From Brachypodius melanocephalos (Eukaryota > Chordata > Aves > Passeriformes > Pycnonotidae), in contig VZSR01001459.1 of NCBI GenBank assembly GCA_013398615.1, forward strand, positions 10,249,431 to 10,313,430: a DNA stretch of 64,000 nucleotides, read 5' to 3'. Numbering within the stretch: the first letter of the stretch is position 1; each line of letters opens with the position of its first letter. A program made the position numbers and the translations under genes. The notes beneath the pieces are model-generated. The model was not told the DNA's origin. It saw only the letters and a program-made list of their open reading frames with translations, and searched no databases. Shown here in pieces: positions 13,731 through 25,500 of this stretch.

Positions 13731-16700
13731 ATTGAGCTGCATCACTTGATAAGGCTCAGCAGAGCATCTCTGGGTCCCTGCCAGAGAGGATGGGGACTGT
13801 TTAAAGTGGAGAGGAGGGAGAGGCCTTCAGGAGGTGGGAGACTCTATCCCAACAACAGAAAGCAAGGAATAAAACTTCCAGACTCAGAAAAGGTGGGGAT
13901 GGTGATGTTTTGCTGGGTTTGCCTGGGAATGCAGCACAGCTGGGCAGCAGGACTCTGCTCTGTTCAGCTCCAGGGTGTTGTTTCCTGTAGTTAAGGCAGG
14001 CCTGGGGTTTTTTGCATTTATCTCTGCTTTATTAAGCCAGTATCTGGGAGGCTGAACATCTGTGGCAGCTCAAACCTCCTGGGTGCTGCCCATGTCTGCC
14101 CACAGTGTTGGTCACAGCTGGCTGTGCTCTGTGAGCTCTGCAGAGGAGACACCAGCTTGGGAATTCGCTCAGGATCTGTCAAAGACTGCTCTCAGTTGGC
14201 TGCATCCAGAGAGGAGGAGGGTGGGCACGAGGCAGTGCGATAGGGAAGGATCCACGGTGTGGGAACTGTGCTTAGAAAAGGAGTTGTCAATGCTGAGCTG
14301 TGACAAAAAGTGCAGTTGCTGCCTTGGAAAATACAGAAAAAGAATCATTGCTAAAAAACAGTCATTATTTTTTCAAGTTTTGCTCTCTGGCAGAGCCTCA
14401 AGTGAAGTTTCTTGTGCTTCCAGAAAGGTGAGAGAAAATCCAGGAGGGAAATGGGCAGAACACCATTGACCAGTCTCACATCTCGGTAGGTGTGGGACAG
14501 AGGAGCCTGCAGATATTGCTGGGAAAGGGAAAAGTTCTCTTCTGCCATGTCCATGTGGAGAGGAAAGAAAATCATGGCATGAAACTGCAGAAATGAATCA
14601 GTCAGATACAGAAATGGAGTGCTGGAAGGGATTGCTTCAGGTTTTTATGCCAGGAATGGAGCTAATTCTGCCCTTGGAAGGGAGGGATGAGCTAAGGGAG
14701 CTCTCCAAGGGGCTGCCAGCCCTGTGAACCTGCATTTGGAATTCTGCAGGAGACAGTTCAGGGCCGGGAGTTCAGGGCAGCACCTGGTTCAGAAGGAAAG
14801 AAACAAATAAACAATTCAGGCAAGAGTTCCCAAGTGCTTCATTAGCGTAAGAAAAATTGAAGCACTAAATTCAATTTTATTATTTCTTCCATTCTTCCAA
14901 CCAAGGCCTCAATAATATTATCAAATATTTATTTAATCTCCCAACGTCTTTTTTTGGCAATGCAGTTTTTCTTTAAGCCAAATCCATTTAAGAGCTTGAA
15001 AACGGAGCTGCTTTATTGAACAGCTGAAAAAAAATTTTGCCTTTTCTCTTGCATGATGCTGCCATGGATCATTCCTTGTGACACGCACACGAAACGTTTT
15101 TAAATAGAAGTGACTTTTATTATGCTGCTCAGTCAGCTCTGTCTAATAGCACGACAGTGTTCTTTCCATGCTGGTCAACAGTGACGCTTCCAGAGGGGAT
15201 TTGAAATTTGATCTTCCTTGTTCTTCCTGTGCTCAGACCGTCCAAGCTTTCCCTGCCTCCTGCCCCCACTTCCTGCCCTGTTTTTTTCAGCAGGAACTTT
15301 AATCTGGAAAAGCAGGAGCAAGTGAAGAAGCAAATGTGAGAGTGAAATCCAAGGGGTGAGCAGCCAAAATGAAATGAAGTTTGGCCAGAAAATAAATATG
15401 CTTTGGTTTGCTGCCAGGGTGAAATGGAGACTGAAAAGACCCAAAGATTTTTGAGGAGGGAACGTCGCAGGGTTCCTGTCCTGAGAATTGTGTTGGTGTC
15501 TCACAGGGAGATTTGTCATGGAAACTATTAAAATGGAGATTGAATTGCTGGGTCAAAGATCCAGCGCTCAGGCTGGGACAAAGGCTGGAGCCACAACAAT
15601 TTGCTTAAAACTGCTCCTGCAACTCATATGACATTGGTGTGCTGAATTCCCTTCATATAAAATACAAACCCTTCTCCTTGTGTGTAAAAATTGATTTTCA
15701 GCACTTGTGTGGGAGAGAAAGGGATGATGGCCTTTCAGTTTGTCCAGGTGACCTCTTCTTCAGGGTTTCTTTTCATGCTAGACCAGAGATGGAGCTGAGC
15801 TAAGGCAGAAACACTCACAGGGACCAGCAGCTTCCTTGGGATCCTGGGTTAATTCACATTGTGTGCAGCTCTGAACCCCTCACTTGAGGATTTTTCCCTC
15901 TCTTTTTCCCTCTCCTCAACATCAAGAGGGTTTTTTTTTCCTGACTTATATCTGTTATTAGCTAGGAGCCATCAAGGTGCTTTGATGATTATAAAGAGAT
16001 TATTCTTAAGTAGCTTCTCCTGGTCGAGATGATCCGTTGTGTCCATAAATGAGGCTGTATTTTAATGCTTCCAGGGGTACCTGGTGCATTCCCTGTGTCC
16101 TTAACAGCTTTCCCTGAGGAACTTGCTCTGTTTTGTCATCTCAGATCTCTTGTAGCCAGTGTTGCCCATCCAGGGACACATTATCCATGGTGATGACAGG
16201 GAGAGGAATGGTTTTCTTGCTTTTTGAGCCTGAATGGATGTCAGATGGGACATGTTGTAGTTAAATCAGTGGGGTTTAAGGTTTTTTTTCCCTTTCTACT
16301 TGTGCTGCTCTCCCTTCTGGCTCTATGTTTTCACGCAGCATCTTCCCTCAGTACCAGAGATAGAAAAAAGCATCTGGTCTTTCCTGCAAATGTTTCCTTT
16401 TGGAACTGCCTGTATATCCAGTGTCTAAATATTTCTCTCTTTTCGAGTAGCAGTTTTCTTTTTGAAGGAGACCAAAGAGGTTACGTGTAGAAATAAAACA
16501 AACACTGGGGTGTTCTGAACTCTTTGGAACACAAGGTGTTTACTTAAAGGTGCATTTCTCAGGTCAGCTTTGGCTTTAGCACACATTGACACTCAGTGTC
16601 CAGCTCTCAGGTAGATAATTTTTCTCTCTCTGAAATCTCTGTTCAGTCTTCTTCCTTTGCTTTGATACCTCAGCTCCAAGTTAATAACAATTACATTGCT

Positions 16701-17102
16701 TCCTGTGTTGTTACAGCTTGAACAAATGAAGCAGCAATTCCCATTGGCAGGGCTTTGCATAAATGAATATAATAGCAAGAGGGTGGTTACCCTCATGTCT
16801 TGCAGATAGGAGTTGAGGGTGGTTATTTTAACGTAAAAATTAGAATATATTTAGATCACAAATCATGCACGCTCTCAATTTAAATGTTGGTTGCAAGGGT
16901 GATTTCCCCCCTTTATTCTGCTTTAAAAAGCAAAGCGTTGAAAGCCCTTGAAACACGAGGTGCAGCAGCACAAAGCAGGGAGGTAAAGGCATCACCACAG
17001 CAGAAACCCCTAATAAATTTTGTCATGTAATTAGTTCAGGGTTTGCATCCTGAGTGGTTGAGCTGCTTTGGGATGGGATTGGATTGCTACGAGCTCTTTG
17101 GG

Positions 17103-17255
17103 CCCGGAATAGAATCCCACAATGGGTTGGGTTGGAAGGGACCATAAATCCCATTTGTTCCGCTGCCATGGACCTTCCACTGTCTCAGGGTGCTCCAAGC
17201 TGTGTCCTGGGACACTTCCAGGGATCCAGGAGCAGCCACAGATTTCCTTGTTCCA
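17103..17255 (-). repeat. CR1 LINE 3' fragment (antisense)
   Basis: It reads as a reverse-complement CR1 tail: AGAATCCCACAATGGGTTGG, GGAAGGGACC, then CTTCCACTGTCTCAGGGTGC, CTCCAAGC and CACTTCCAGGGATCCAGGAG. It is the only antisense copy seen in the first intron. Confidence 0.93.
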
Positions 17256-18574
17256 TCCCAATGCCCTGTGCTTCAGCTTCCCCACCTGTGGAATGGCAGA
17301 GCTGTTGGCAAAACCAGGTTGGAATTCAGCTGAGTTCTTCCACCTGGCTAAATGTGCAGGGTCCAGGTTTGTTTTCTCACTGGGGTGGAGCTGTGGATGG
17401 ATGGAGCTCCTCTGGGGCCACAAAAACCGAGCTGCTGTGCTCCCAGCAAAGCTCAATGGCTGCCAGTTGAAAATGAAAGGATGTCTTCTCATCACAAAGA
17501 GAATCATTTCAGCAGGATCAGGTTCTTTTTTTTCTCCCCCTTCATGGAAATGCAGGAATGATTAATAATCAACACATTTCTGTGGCTGCTTTTGTTCTAT
17601 ATTCTTTGAAGCTCTTAGGCTGTCATCTATTAATTTTAAATCTCGGAAGGAACGGGAGTATAGAAATAGATGATGGAGTAATCCAAGGGTTTCTGCAAAG
17701 GTGAAACTTGCCTGTGATTGAATACATGCATTTTGTATTATCCTAAATCTCCTGAGTGAAAATACTGCATTTGAGCACAAGAGAGGGCTTCATTTTGTCT
17801 TTAAATAAACTCCTCATCTTGGGGAGCATTACCATCCTTGTGAGTGTATTAAAGCTGTGCAATTTCGTAAATACGAAGTCAACAACTTCTATTTACAGGA
17901 TCTCCATCATTGCCAGCTATGTTACTTCTTCATTGCTGCTGTTCTTTCATATTTAAAATAAAAAATACTATCTGTGGGTTTATTCTCTCCTGTGAGCAGG
18001 CTTTGGCCTTGGGAAAATATCAGGTATCTAAGTATAGAAAAGTCTTAAGAGAAAATGCTAAATTTCAGCAGGGAATTGCTGGTTTTCTTTTAATTTTAGT
18101 TTTGCTCTGCAAAAATGAGTTTGGTTTTTTCCAAGTAATGAAGAAACAGCTGTGTTGGTGTTAAATGTTCAGTGGATTTGTAAGTGACTTATTTAAAGAT
18201 CTTCATCTTTATAGATTTCCCTCATTTGAAAGCGCCCTAAAGTATGATTTTTGTGAGGGGGAGTAATTCCTCTTGGTTCTTACCTTTCTCCAGTTGGCAT
18301 TTTGGAGAATCTGGGTTTAAAACCCTAAATAACGACACACCTTTTTGGTGCCAACGAAGTATTTGATTCCTGCTCTCTCCAACTGCAGAAAAGTTGGTGA
18401 GGACCTTCTCCTTAAGTGCTTAAAATAGGCAGTGGAGATTTGGAAAAAATGATGAGTGGTGGATTGCACAACCAGCCTGGCTGGAGCTGAAACTGCTTCC
18501 AGATCTTTCTGGAACGGGCGTGCTGGAGAAGGGCAGGGGGAGGAAAACGGGCTGGGGCCCCCAAAACTGGGGAG

Positions 18575-18916
18575 CAGCAGCCAGTGTGGCACCCGAAGGA
18601 GCTACAAAAAAGATAGGGGAGAGATTACAAGGGCCTGGAGGGACAGGACAAGGGGGAATGGGTTCCCACTGCCAAAGGGCAGGGTTGGATGGGATATTGG
18701 GATGAAATCCTTCTGTGGGAGGGTGGGCAGGCCCTGGCACAGGGTGTCCAGAGAAGCTGTGGGTGCTCCTGGGTTCCTGGGAGTGTCCAAGGCCAGGTTG
18801 GACAGGGTTTGGAGCAGCCTGGGACAGTGGAAGGTGTACCTGCCATGGCAAGGGGTGGAATGGGGTCGTGTTTAAGGTCCCTTCCAGCCCAAACCATTCC
18901 ATGATTCCATGAATCT
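18575..18916 (+). repeat. CR1 LINE 3' fragment (sense)
   Basis: A long CR1 remnant that includes the upstream segment with GGCCTGGAGGGACAGGACAA and GGGCAGGGTTGGATGGGATA. It runs through GGAGCAGCCTGGGACAGTGG and CCCTTCCAGCCCAAACCATT to the terminal octamer repeats CATGATTCCATGA. The preserved tandem tail octamer fixes the 3' end and the orientation. Confidence 0.95.
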
Positions 18917-19630
18917 TTGCCATTCTCTGAAAGGTGTTTGGTGTTTCCTGGTGGAGCTTTGGGTGTCAGCAGTGCCTGTTCAGGAGCTCTGAGCTGTCCT
19001 CACAGACCGAGGGTAGAATTGACACGATGGCAACACTTAATGCCTCAAACAGCGGGAAGAGCCTCTGAAAGGGAGACTGGAATTGCATGGGAATGTTTGA
19101 CTTAGGTATTTCTAGGCAGTTTTGTGTGAAAGAAGGTGGTGATGGCTTGGGTGGGCTCTGAAATACTCAACTCCCTTTCTCCATATCATTTCAGCCTCTC
19201 TAGCCTTGGTATTTGCAATTTTGGACGAGTCTTGCATTATATTTTCTAATAATCTTATTAATGTGCTACCTAAATGTGACTTGAATTCCCATGTGGTGCA
19301 GTCCATTGTAAGAAAAAAGCTCAGTCTTTGTCAGGTTTTTCATTGTGCTCTGAGAGCCAAAACTGGGCATTGGAGATGTGGCTGCTTGGGCCTGGGCTGG
19401 AGGGAAGGGTTGGAAGTTTGGAATCTGTGCTGGGTTGGGAAGGAGCACAGTCAAGAAGGGAATGCAGAAGGGAGAAGAGCAAATGAAAAGCGCGGGGTAG
19501 AAGGAACTGGCAGTTGGAATAACATCGCTGGCAAGTTTCCCCCTTCCTTGAGCCCCAAAATACTTTGGAACACGGGGGTTTCTAGCCTTCCCAGGATCCT
19601 TTCTGTGCTGCTGGTGCACACGGAGGGTAA

Positions 19631-19772
19631 CCAATCATGGCTGTGATATTTTGGGGAGCTGCAGGTGGCAGAGCCCCACGTGGGCTGTGAATGTCCCACC
19701 AGCGAGAGCATTCATCTCTCACGTGGCGCGCTCGCAGCCTCGCTTTGTTCCGCGCACAGCGATCGCTGACGG
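19631..19772. promoter_or_regulatory. CCAAT, paired CACGTG E-boxes and CpG cluster
   Basis: A CCAAT motif at 19631-19635 is followed by the palindrome CCCACGTGGG (19675-19684) and a second CACGTG at 19720-19725. About ten CpGs then fall in the next 50 bp. The combination is unusual for this intron and could mark an enhancer or alternative promoter. It is inference from motifs only; no first exon was identified downstream. Confidence 0.3.
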
Positions 19773-21171
19773 GAGAACAGGATTTAGCTGGGGAGTTTTG
19801 AAATGCACATTCAGTACGTGCCCATGTGTGGCATTCATCATCCTGATGGGGTAGTGTAGGATTATGCAATCTCCTTTTTCCTGCAGGACCTTTGTTGGGC
19901 GTTCAGGCTTGATGTACCGTGATTTCATCAACAGTGACGTAGCATCTTATTTTTATACCTCTTCATTGTGCAATTCTACCATTTTTCACTGTATATCATG
20001 AAGATCTGAAAGGAGAAGGCATTCTTTTCTGGTTAATATGCAGCAAACACTCTATAAAAAGATGTCGTTACTGTGCAGTAATTGCTTTATTTATCACCTT
20101 TCCTATGTGGCTAAAGCTGCTCGTATCCCTGAGCGGAGCAGAGAGCTGATGGTTTGGGCCACTCTGGCTTCACTTATAATTTTTGGCTTTGGATTTTTGG
20201 CTCCTGTTGTAGAAAGAGACCTAAATTCCATAAGGATGGTGTCTGACAAGCGTGGGTTTATCTTGCACAGTCATCAGGACTGTGGGTTACAGATCAATGA
20301 CCACGATGGTCCTCAGCCAGCACATCCTTGACTTTGTAAACATCCAAGGCAAAGGGGTCTGGAGATCTAAAAGTATTCTAGCCATGAAGTTCATGCAGTT
20401 CGACCTGTGGCAAAGTACCTTTGGTGGCCATATGAAGGTGAATAAGGCAAAGTTGGACTTCTTAACCACTTCAGAAATGAATTTCACAGAACAAATACTA
20501 GAGAAAAGAAATAAATTGGGTGCTTTTCATTGTTTGTTATAGATCTGGAGCTTTGTTACTAGGGAGAAATCCTAAGGAAAACATGTTATGCTTTCCCTTC
20601 TTGCACTGGACAAGGTCAAACTCTTGTAGCCCTCTCTGGGTGCTTCGGGCAGGAGAGGGGGTTACTTGCAGTTAACAATTTGGAAGTTAAGCCTCACTTG
20701 ACAACTTTTCTTGACTGAAAGGGATGGAAAGAAGTGCACTGTGACTAAATCTAGCATACAATTAATTCTTCTCTGCAGTTCTGTGTGTTAATTGCTGTCA
20801 TTGTGTGAACTGATGGTTTAAGCAAAAATAGAAAATTTTATAACTGGTGTGTTGCTTACAATGCAGAGCCTTAGCTCGGAGTGCCAGCCCGCAGTGGCTT
20901 TTTGAATCTCTGCTGTGCTGTCAATCTCTGTGAATCATCCTGATGGAAATGGAAAAAAATGGTGAAGAGCACAAACCTGGGAAGTGTGGTTTGCACTTTT
21001 CCTGGTGCTTCAGCAGCCCCAGGCTGGCAGTGTGGATGGAGTGGGGCTGAGTGTTTCTGCAGAGATGCAGCTCAGTGTGTCTCCTCATGCCCTGAGCTCT
21101 GTCCTTCCCCAGTGTCACTGTCAAAGGTCCCCAGTGCCATACCCAGCTCCTGCCAGATCTTTTCTGGTAAA

Positions 21172-21245
21172 CCAGGGTGGAATGGCATCATCTCTGAAGT
21201 CCTTCCAACCCAAACCATTCTGGGATCCTTTGCCCTTCTGTGAAA
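21172..21245 (+). repeat. CR1 LINE 3' tail (sense, short)
   Basis: Only the terminal part is recognisable: CAGGGTGGAATGGCATCATC, AGTCCTTCCAACCCAAACCA and TTCTGGGATCC. It is the 3'-most segment of a CR1 copy. Confidence 0.8.
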
Positions 21246-22460
21246 GGTGTTTGATGTTGCCTGGTGTGCTCTGGGGGTGGATTAGAGGAAAGGCATGAGA
21301 AGAGTGATGGTGTCCATCTCACACAGCATCCAGAGGTGAAATCACCAAGGTCTGTCTCAGCACCTTCAGCAACTCCAACCTCTGTTTCCAGCATGGGGTT
21401 CCTCTCTTTCTGGTTGATCCAGAGTGTTTCTGGTGCATCCAGAGTGTCCATGAACCAGCAGCTTTGCTTTTCAGGCCCTGAGGAGAAACCCCAGGTGGGT
21501 TTATCCTCACCTGGGTGCTTGGGCGTGGGCATACACCAGGAGCCTGGAGAAAGGCTGTGTGAACGAGGAGCCTGAAGCTTTACATCCACTCTGCTGCCAG
21601 CCAGGCTGGGAACAGCCTCCTGGCTCTTCTGGTACTTTGTTTGAACTTCTGAGCTGCTACTTTAGGCGCTGCCTTTGAATAGCTGAATTTATTTTTTTGT
21701 GTGTTCCGTTGCTTAGCGACGACAGGAGGAAAAACAGTCACTGCAGCTCGTGGGGGTTTATTACTGATAAGTTAGCATCTCTAATACAGAAATGGATTTT
21801 TAATAAGACTAATGAGCTGTGATTCCTGACTTTTGCCAGGCAGAATGTTAAATAAATGGTGTTGCTGCACTGGGTATAGAACCTGACACCCTGAGGGGTT
21901 TGGTGTTACCTCAGGCCATGCCTTCAATGTCTGTGCTTGTGCAGGCTGTTGTTTGGGGGTATTTTATGCTGCTCCCTCTTCATTAAGTGAGGAGTTTCTC
22001 CTATTTTTCCCCCCCATTTTCCCTAGCAATAGAAGGGATTTGAGTTAAAAACTGAACTGACAACAGCAGTAAAAAACTCCAAAGCAAAACTCCCCTTAAT
22101 CTGACAGAGTTTACCTGCTGAAATACAAAAACTCCAATCTGGAAGTGCAGAAACCAAGTCTGTTTGCCTGGGAAAGCACTGGAACGTGTTCCCATTTTAG
22201 TCTGGTACTGTTTTTGACTGGGACAAGTTATAAATTTTCTGGTCTTGCATCAGATGTTGGCAGCAGCAGTTAGTTTTTATCATTCATGGGGCAACATTCC
22301 TGTTACTCAAAAAAGCATTCGTCTGATCAAGAGATTTTTTTGGAATTTGTTTATAAAGCTTTCCTTGCCGCTGGAATATTTGAAGAGCGTTAGCAGCAAG
22401 AATCCAGTTAATTATGAGTGGCTGTAGCCATCCCTGTGTTTGTTCCATGTTTTTTTCCAG

Positions 22461-22576
22461 ATTGCCTGTTCAAGCTGTGTCCCATGAACCGCTACTCAGC
22501 ACAGAAGCAGTTCTGGAAGGCAGCAAAGCCAGGAGCCAACAGCACCACGGATGCTGTGCTGCTCAATAAACTGCAC
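22461..22576 (+). CDS. ITPR1: ITPR1 exon, residues 55-93 (suppressor domain)
   Basis: The exon encodes [20 protein letters not shown] and continues to NKLH, matching IP3R1 with no change that I can see. It starts after tttttttccag with two bases that complete Asp55, and ends CTGCAC|gtgagt. It belongs to the first beta-trefoil (suppressor domain), which lowers IP3 affinity and touches the gating machinery. The following 3.4-kb intron holds an antisense CR1 at 22755 and AT-rich sequence around 23250-23560 with no recognised feature. Confidence 0.97.
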
Positions 22577-25500
22577 GTGAGTATTCCTCTCCTCACCCTC
22601 AGCACTCACCCCCCTCCTGCTTGAAATAAGGATTTTCCAACCAGCTTGGCACAGTTATAAGGAGGAGACACGGAATGAACGCAGAAATAAATCAGCGTGC
22701 AGGATTCTTTTGGAGATGGTGCATTCCAAGTCTTCAGTCCTCTGATTTATGGCAAAATCAGGGAGTCAGCTGAGTTGGAAGGGACCCAGAGGGATCATCC
22801 CAGCTCCTGGCCCTGCACAGGCGCCCTAACAATCCTGCCCTATCCCTAAGAGTGTTGTCCAATGCTCAGGCAGCCTCAAGGCTGTGCTGAGCACCCTCTG
22901 GGGCAAGAACTTTTCCCTGATCTCCAACCCAAACCTCCCCTGGCACAGCTGCAGCCATTCCCTGGGTTCTGTCCTGGTCACAGAAAATGGGCAGAACCCC
23001 CTCCTGTTCCTGCTCAAGGTCTGTGTCCCCCAGCACTGTGTCCATGGTACTGGGGTAGCCCTGGGAGCTCTTGTCTTCAACCCGTGGTAGAGACGATGGT
23101 GCTCCAGGGCAGCATTTTGGGTGTTAAAAACATAAAAAAGGGACCTTTGAAACAATTGCACAGAGGAGTCTCAGCATTGCATCTCAGCATGGGAAATCAG
23201 GAGCTGCTGGTCTGATCAATCTATTGGGACTGCTCAAACAAACATCTCTGCTGTTGATGCATGGGAAGGTTGATGGGTAATTATGAGTAATTATAAGGCC
23301 AGACAGCCTCTCCTTCCGTATTAGCTTGCGGTATTTAATATTTTCTGGGTAAAATGTTGACATTCAGCAGCTGAAAACTCAGTAAGGCAGTTGATTGCTG
23401 TTTTTAGAGCTCCTATATAAAAAAAAAGCCAACTTAACTTAAATACCATCTGTTGACTTTAGAGTTAAATAAACTCAGTGTTTATGTTAAAATTACATAG
23501 CTGGAGTACTTCATGTCAAAATTACAATCCTAAATATTTTTAGGTTCTTGAAGCCTATATTAAGCTCATTGTAGCCTGGAATATGAAATGGCCCCGTAGG
23601 AGAGTGTCACTTGCTGATTGCCATATGGCTGCCTCGCTCCTGCTCTTCACAAAGACCCACTGGTGGACTCCTTCTGCTTCAAGAAATGTATTTATAACCC
23701 AAAAGTACCAGCTTGGCAGCGACAAAGCTGTTTTGGTAGCACAAAGCTGCCTCACCTGGGCTGTGTTCCTCATGTTGATAAGGGAAGGAGGTTGTGGCAG
23801 CAAGTTTAGGGTGATGGGGGTGCCGGAAAAGGGAGAGTTCATGGGTTTTAACAGAAAACAGAGTCTAAATACTGCAACACGTAGAAGAAAAAGGCTTTGG
23901 AATTGCCCTGGATTACATTCTCGTGTGGAGTTGTCTCCCCTTCCATAAGTACATCCCAGTGCAGGTGTTTGGGACCTGTCCCTGCTCATCTGACACTTGA
24001 CCCTTTCATGCCAGAGTCCTGGAAATACAGGATGAGATCCTTCCAGGATGAGATTTTTCCAGCATTAGCCTGAGCCCAGTAATGTTTGCACAGAAATGAC
24101 CCACCAAAACCTGCTTGGTTTGGACTGAGGATTTGAGTGCCTTCCAGTTTTATTGGGGTTTATTTAATCTGCATCACTTGAAGTCTGGTGGGCTGAATCA
24201 GGTCTGCAGTGACCCAGGGCTTGATAAGAATTGTGTCCCATGGTCATCACCCCATCAGAACCTCTTCCTGCCGGTGCTGTGTGTCCATGGGTCAGCTTTT
24301 CCACTTGCTGGCACATGGGGTGCTCTAAACCCTCACAGCTCTGAGCTCTGCCCAGGATGAGATTTCTTTATCGGTGCATTGCATTTCCAACGCAGCTGAT
24401 GATGCAAGATGCCTTCATCATCATCACTTGCCTTTTTTGGCTTCTGTTTGTCTGCTGGTGGAATTTATTGTCTGCCACGGAGCGCTCCATGCTGAGGTCA
24501 GGTTATTTTAAGTTAATGCCATTTAAGGGATTTAAAATCTGGGACACTTGTCTCTCTCTGTGGTCACAGCATCCGAGCTGCTTGAGGAGCTGACATCTAG
24601 TGGCCAGAAAAGTGCTTTTCCTGGAGTGCCTGTCAGGTCTGGGGGGTGCTCCTGAAGTACACCCCAAGTCCTGGCTGTACTTTCACAGAAAGAATTGTTT
24701 TCTGTATTTATAATAAACGTGGCACCCAGTGTGGCACAGCAGTCCTGGCTGTGGTTGCTGTTACTTGGGAGGGCTCTGGTGTCTTGAAGAAACCTTTTCT
24801 TGTCAGAATACTTGGAAATCAAGCAAAAAAAGTTGTATTTTAGTAATACAGAAAAAATTGTGTTGCATTGCATGACTGAATAATGTTTTGAATTTGAAAG
24901 AGCAGCTGTATCTCAGCTCTTCCTGGAGTGAGAAGCCAGTTTTCATACCTAGCACAGCACCTGAAAATAGCACACTTTGAGTGAGCTGGAGCTGGTGAAA
25001 TTCTCTAACAGTGTGCAAAAGCTGTTCCTTTGTCTTTCACCTCACTTACAGTGAGGAACTGTGGGCACTTTTCTTCTCTAAGAGAAACCTGGACCCACCA
25101 CAGTCCTTGAGACCTGAGAACCAAACCATAACCCTTGATGCTCAGCCTCCTAAAAAGTCCAATTTTAAATTGCTCTCCACCTCCAGATAGCAGTTAAAGC
25201 CAATACAGATTTGTGTTTTTATTTCAAAACATCATCTTTCCTGTAAAGTGAAGAAGTTCTTTACCAAATGAAATTGTTTGAAAACAGCCTGGGCCAAATA
25301 GCTCACTTTTAAGAATGGCAAGAGGCTCGTTGTTAATAATTAATGAGGTCTTTGTGTCCTTACAATAATTCAATTTTGCAAGGGCTTTCCCTTTGCTTTC
25401 CCTGCCAGTGTGGTGCAGGAACACTCAGCTGTGGCATGGAGGATCCCTCACCTCAGGGAGCACCAGCCCAGGGGTGGGGAGTGGAGAACTCTCAAACCCA

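Larger units (their letters stand above)
1..22460 (+). other. ITPR1: Long ITPR1 intron preceding the first exon in the window
   Basis: The exon at 22461 begins in the middle of the Asp55 codon, so everything before it is intron. I looked by eye for the preceding exon (residues up to PPKKFR) and did not see it. Contents recognised are six CR1 fragments, two short tandem duplications (9447-9520, 12627-12672), a CpG-rich patch near 13665-13730, and a CCAAT/E-box/CpG patch at 19631-19772. The rest is AT-rich, unassigned intronic sequence. No RNA gene was recognised. Confidence 0.85.

Noticed and set aside
20038..20542. Possible coding or transposon-like stretch with two overlapping frames of about 97 codons
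   Set aside because: No recognisable domain, no terminal repeats or target duplication seen; kept only as unassigned unique sequence.
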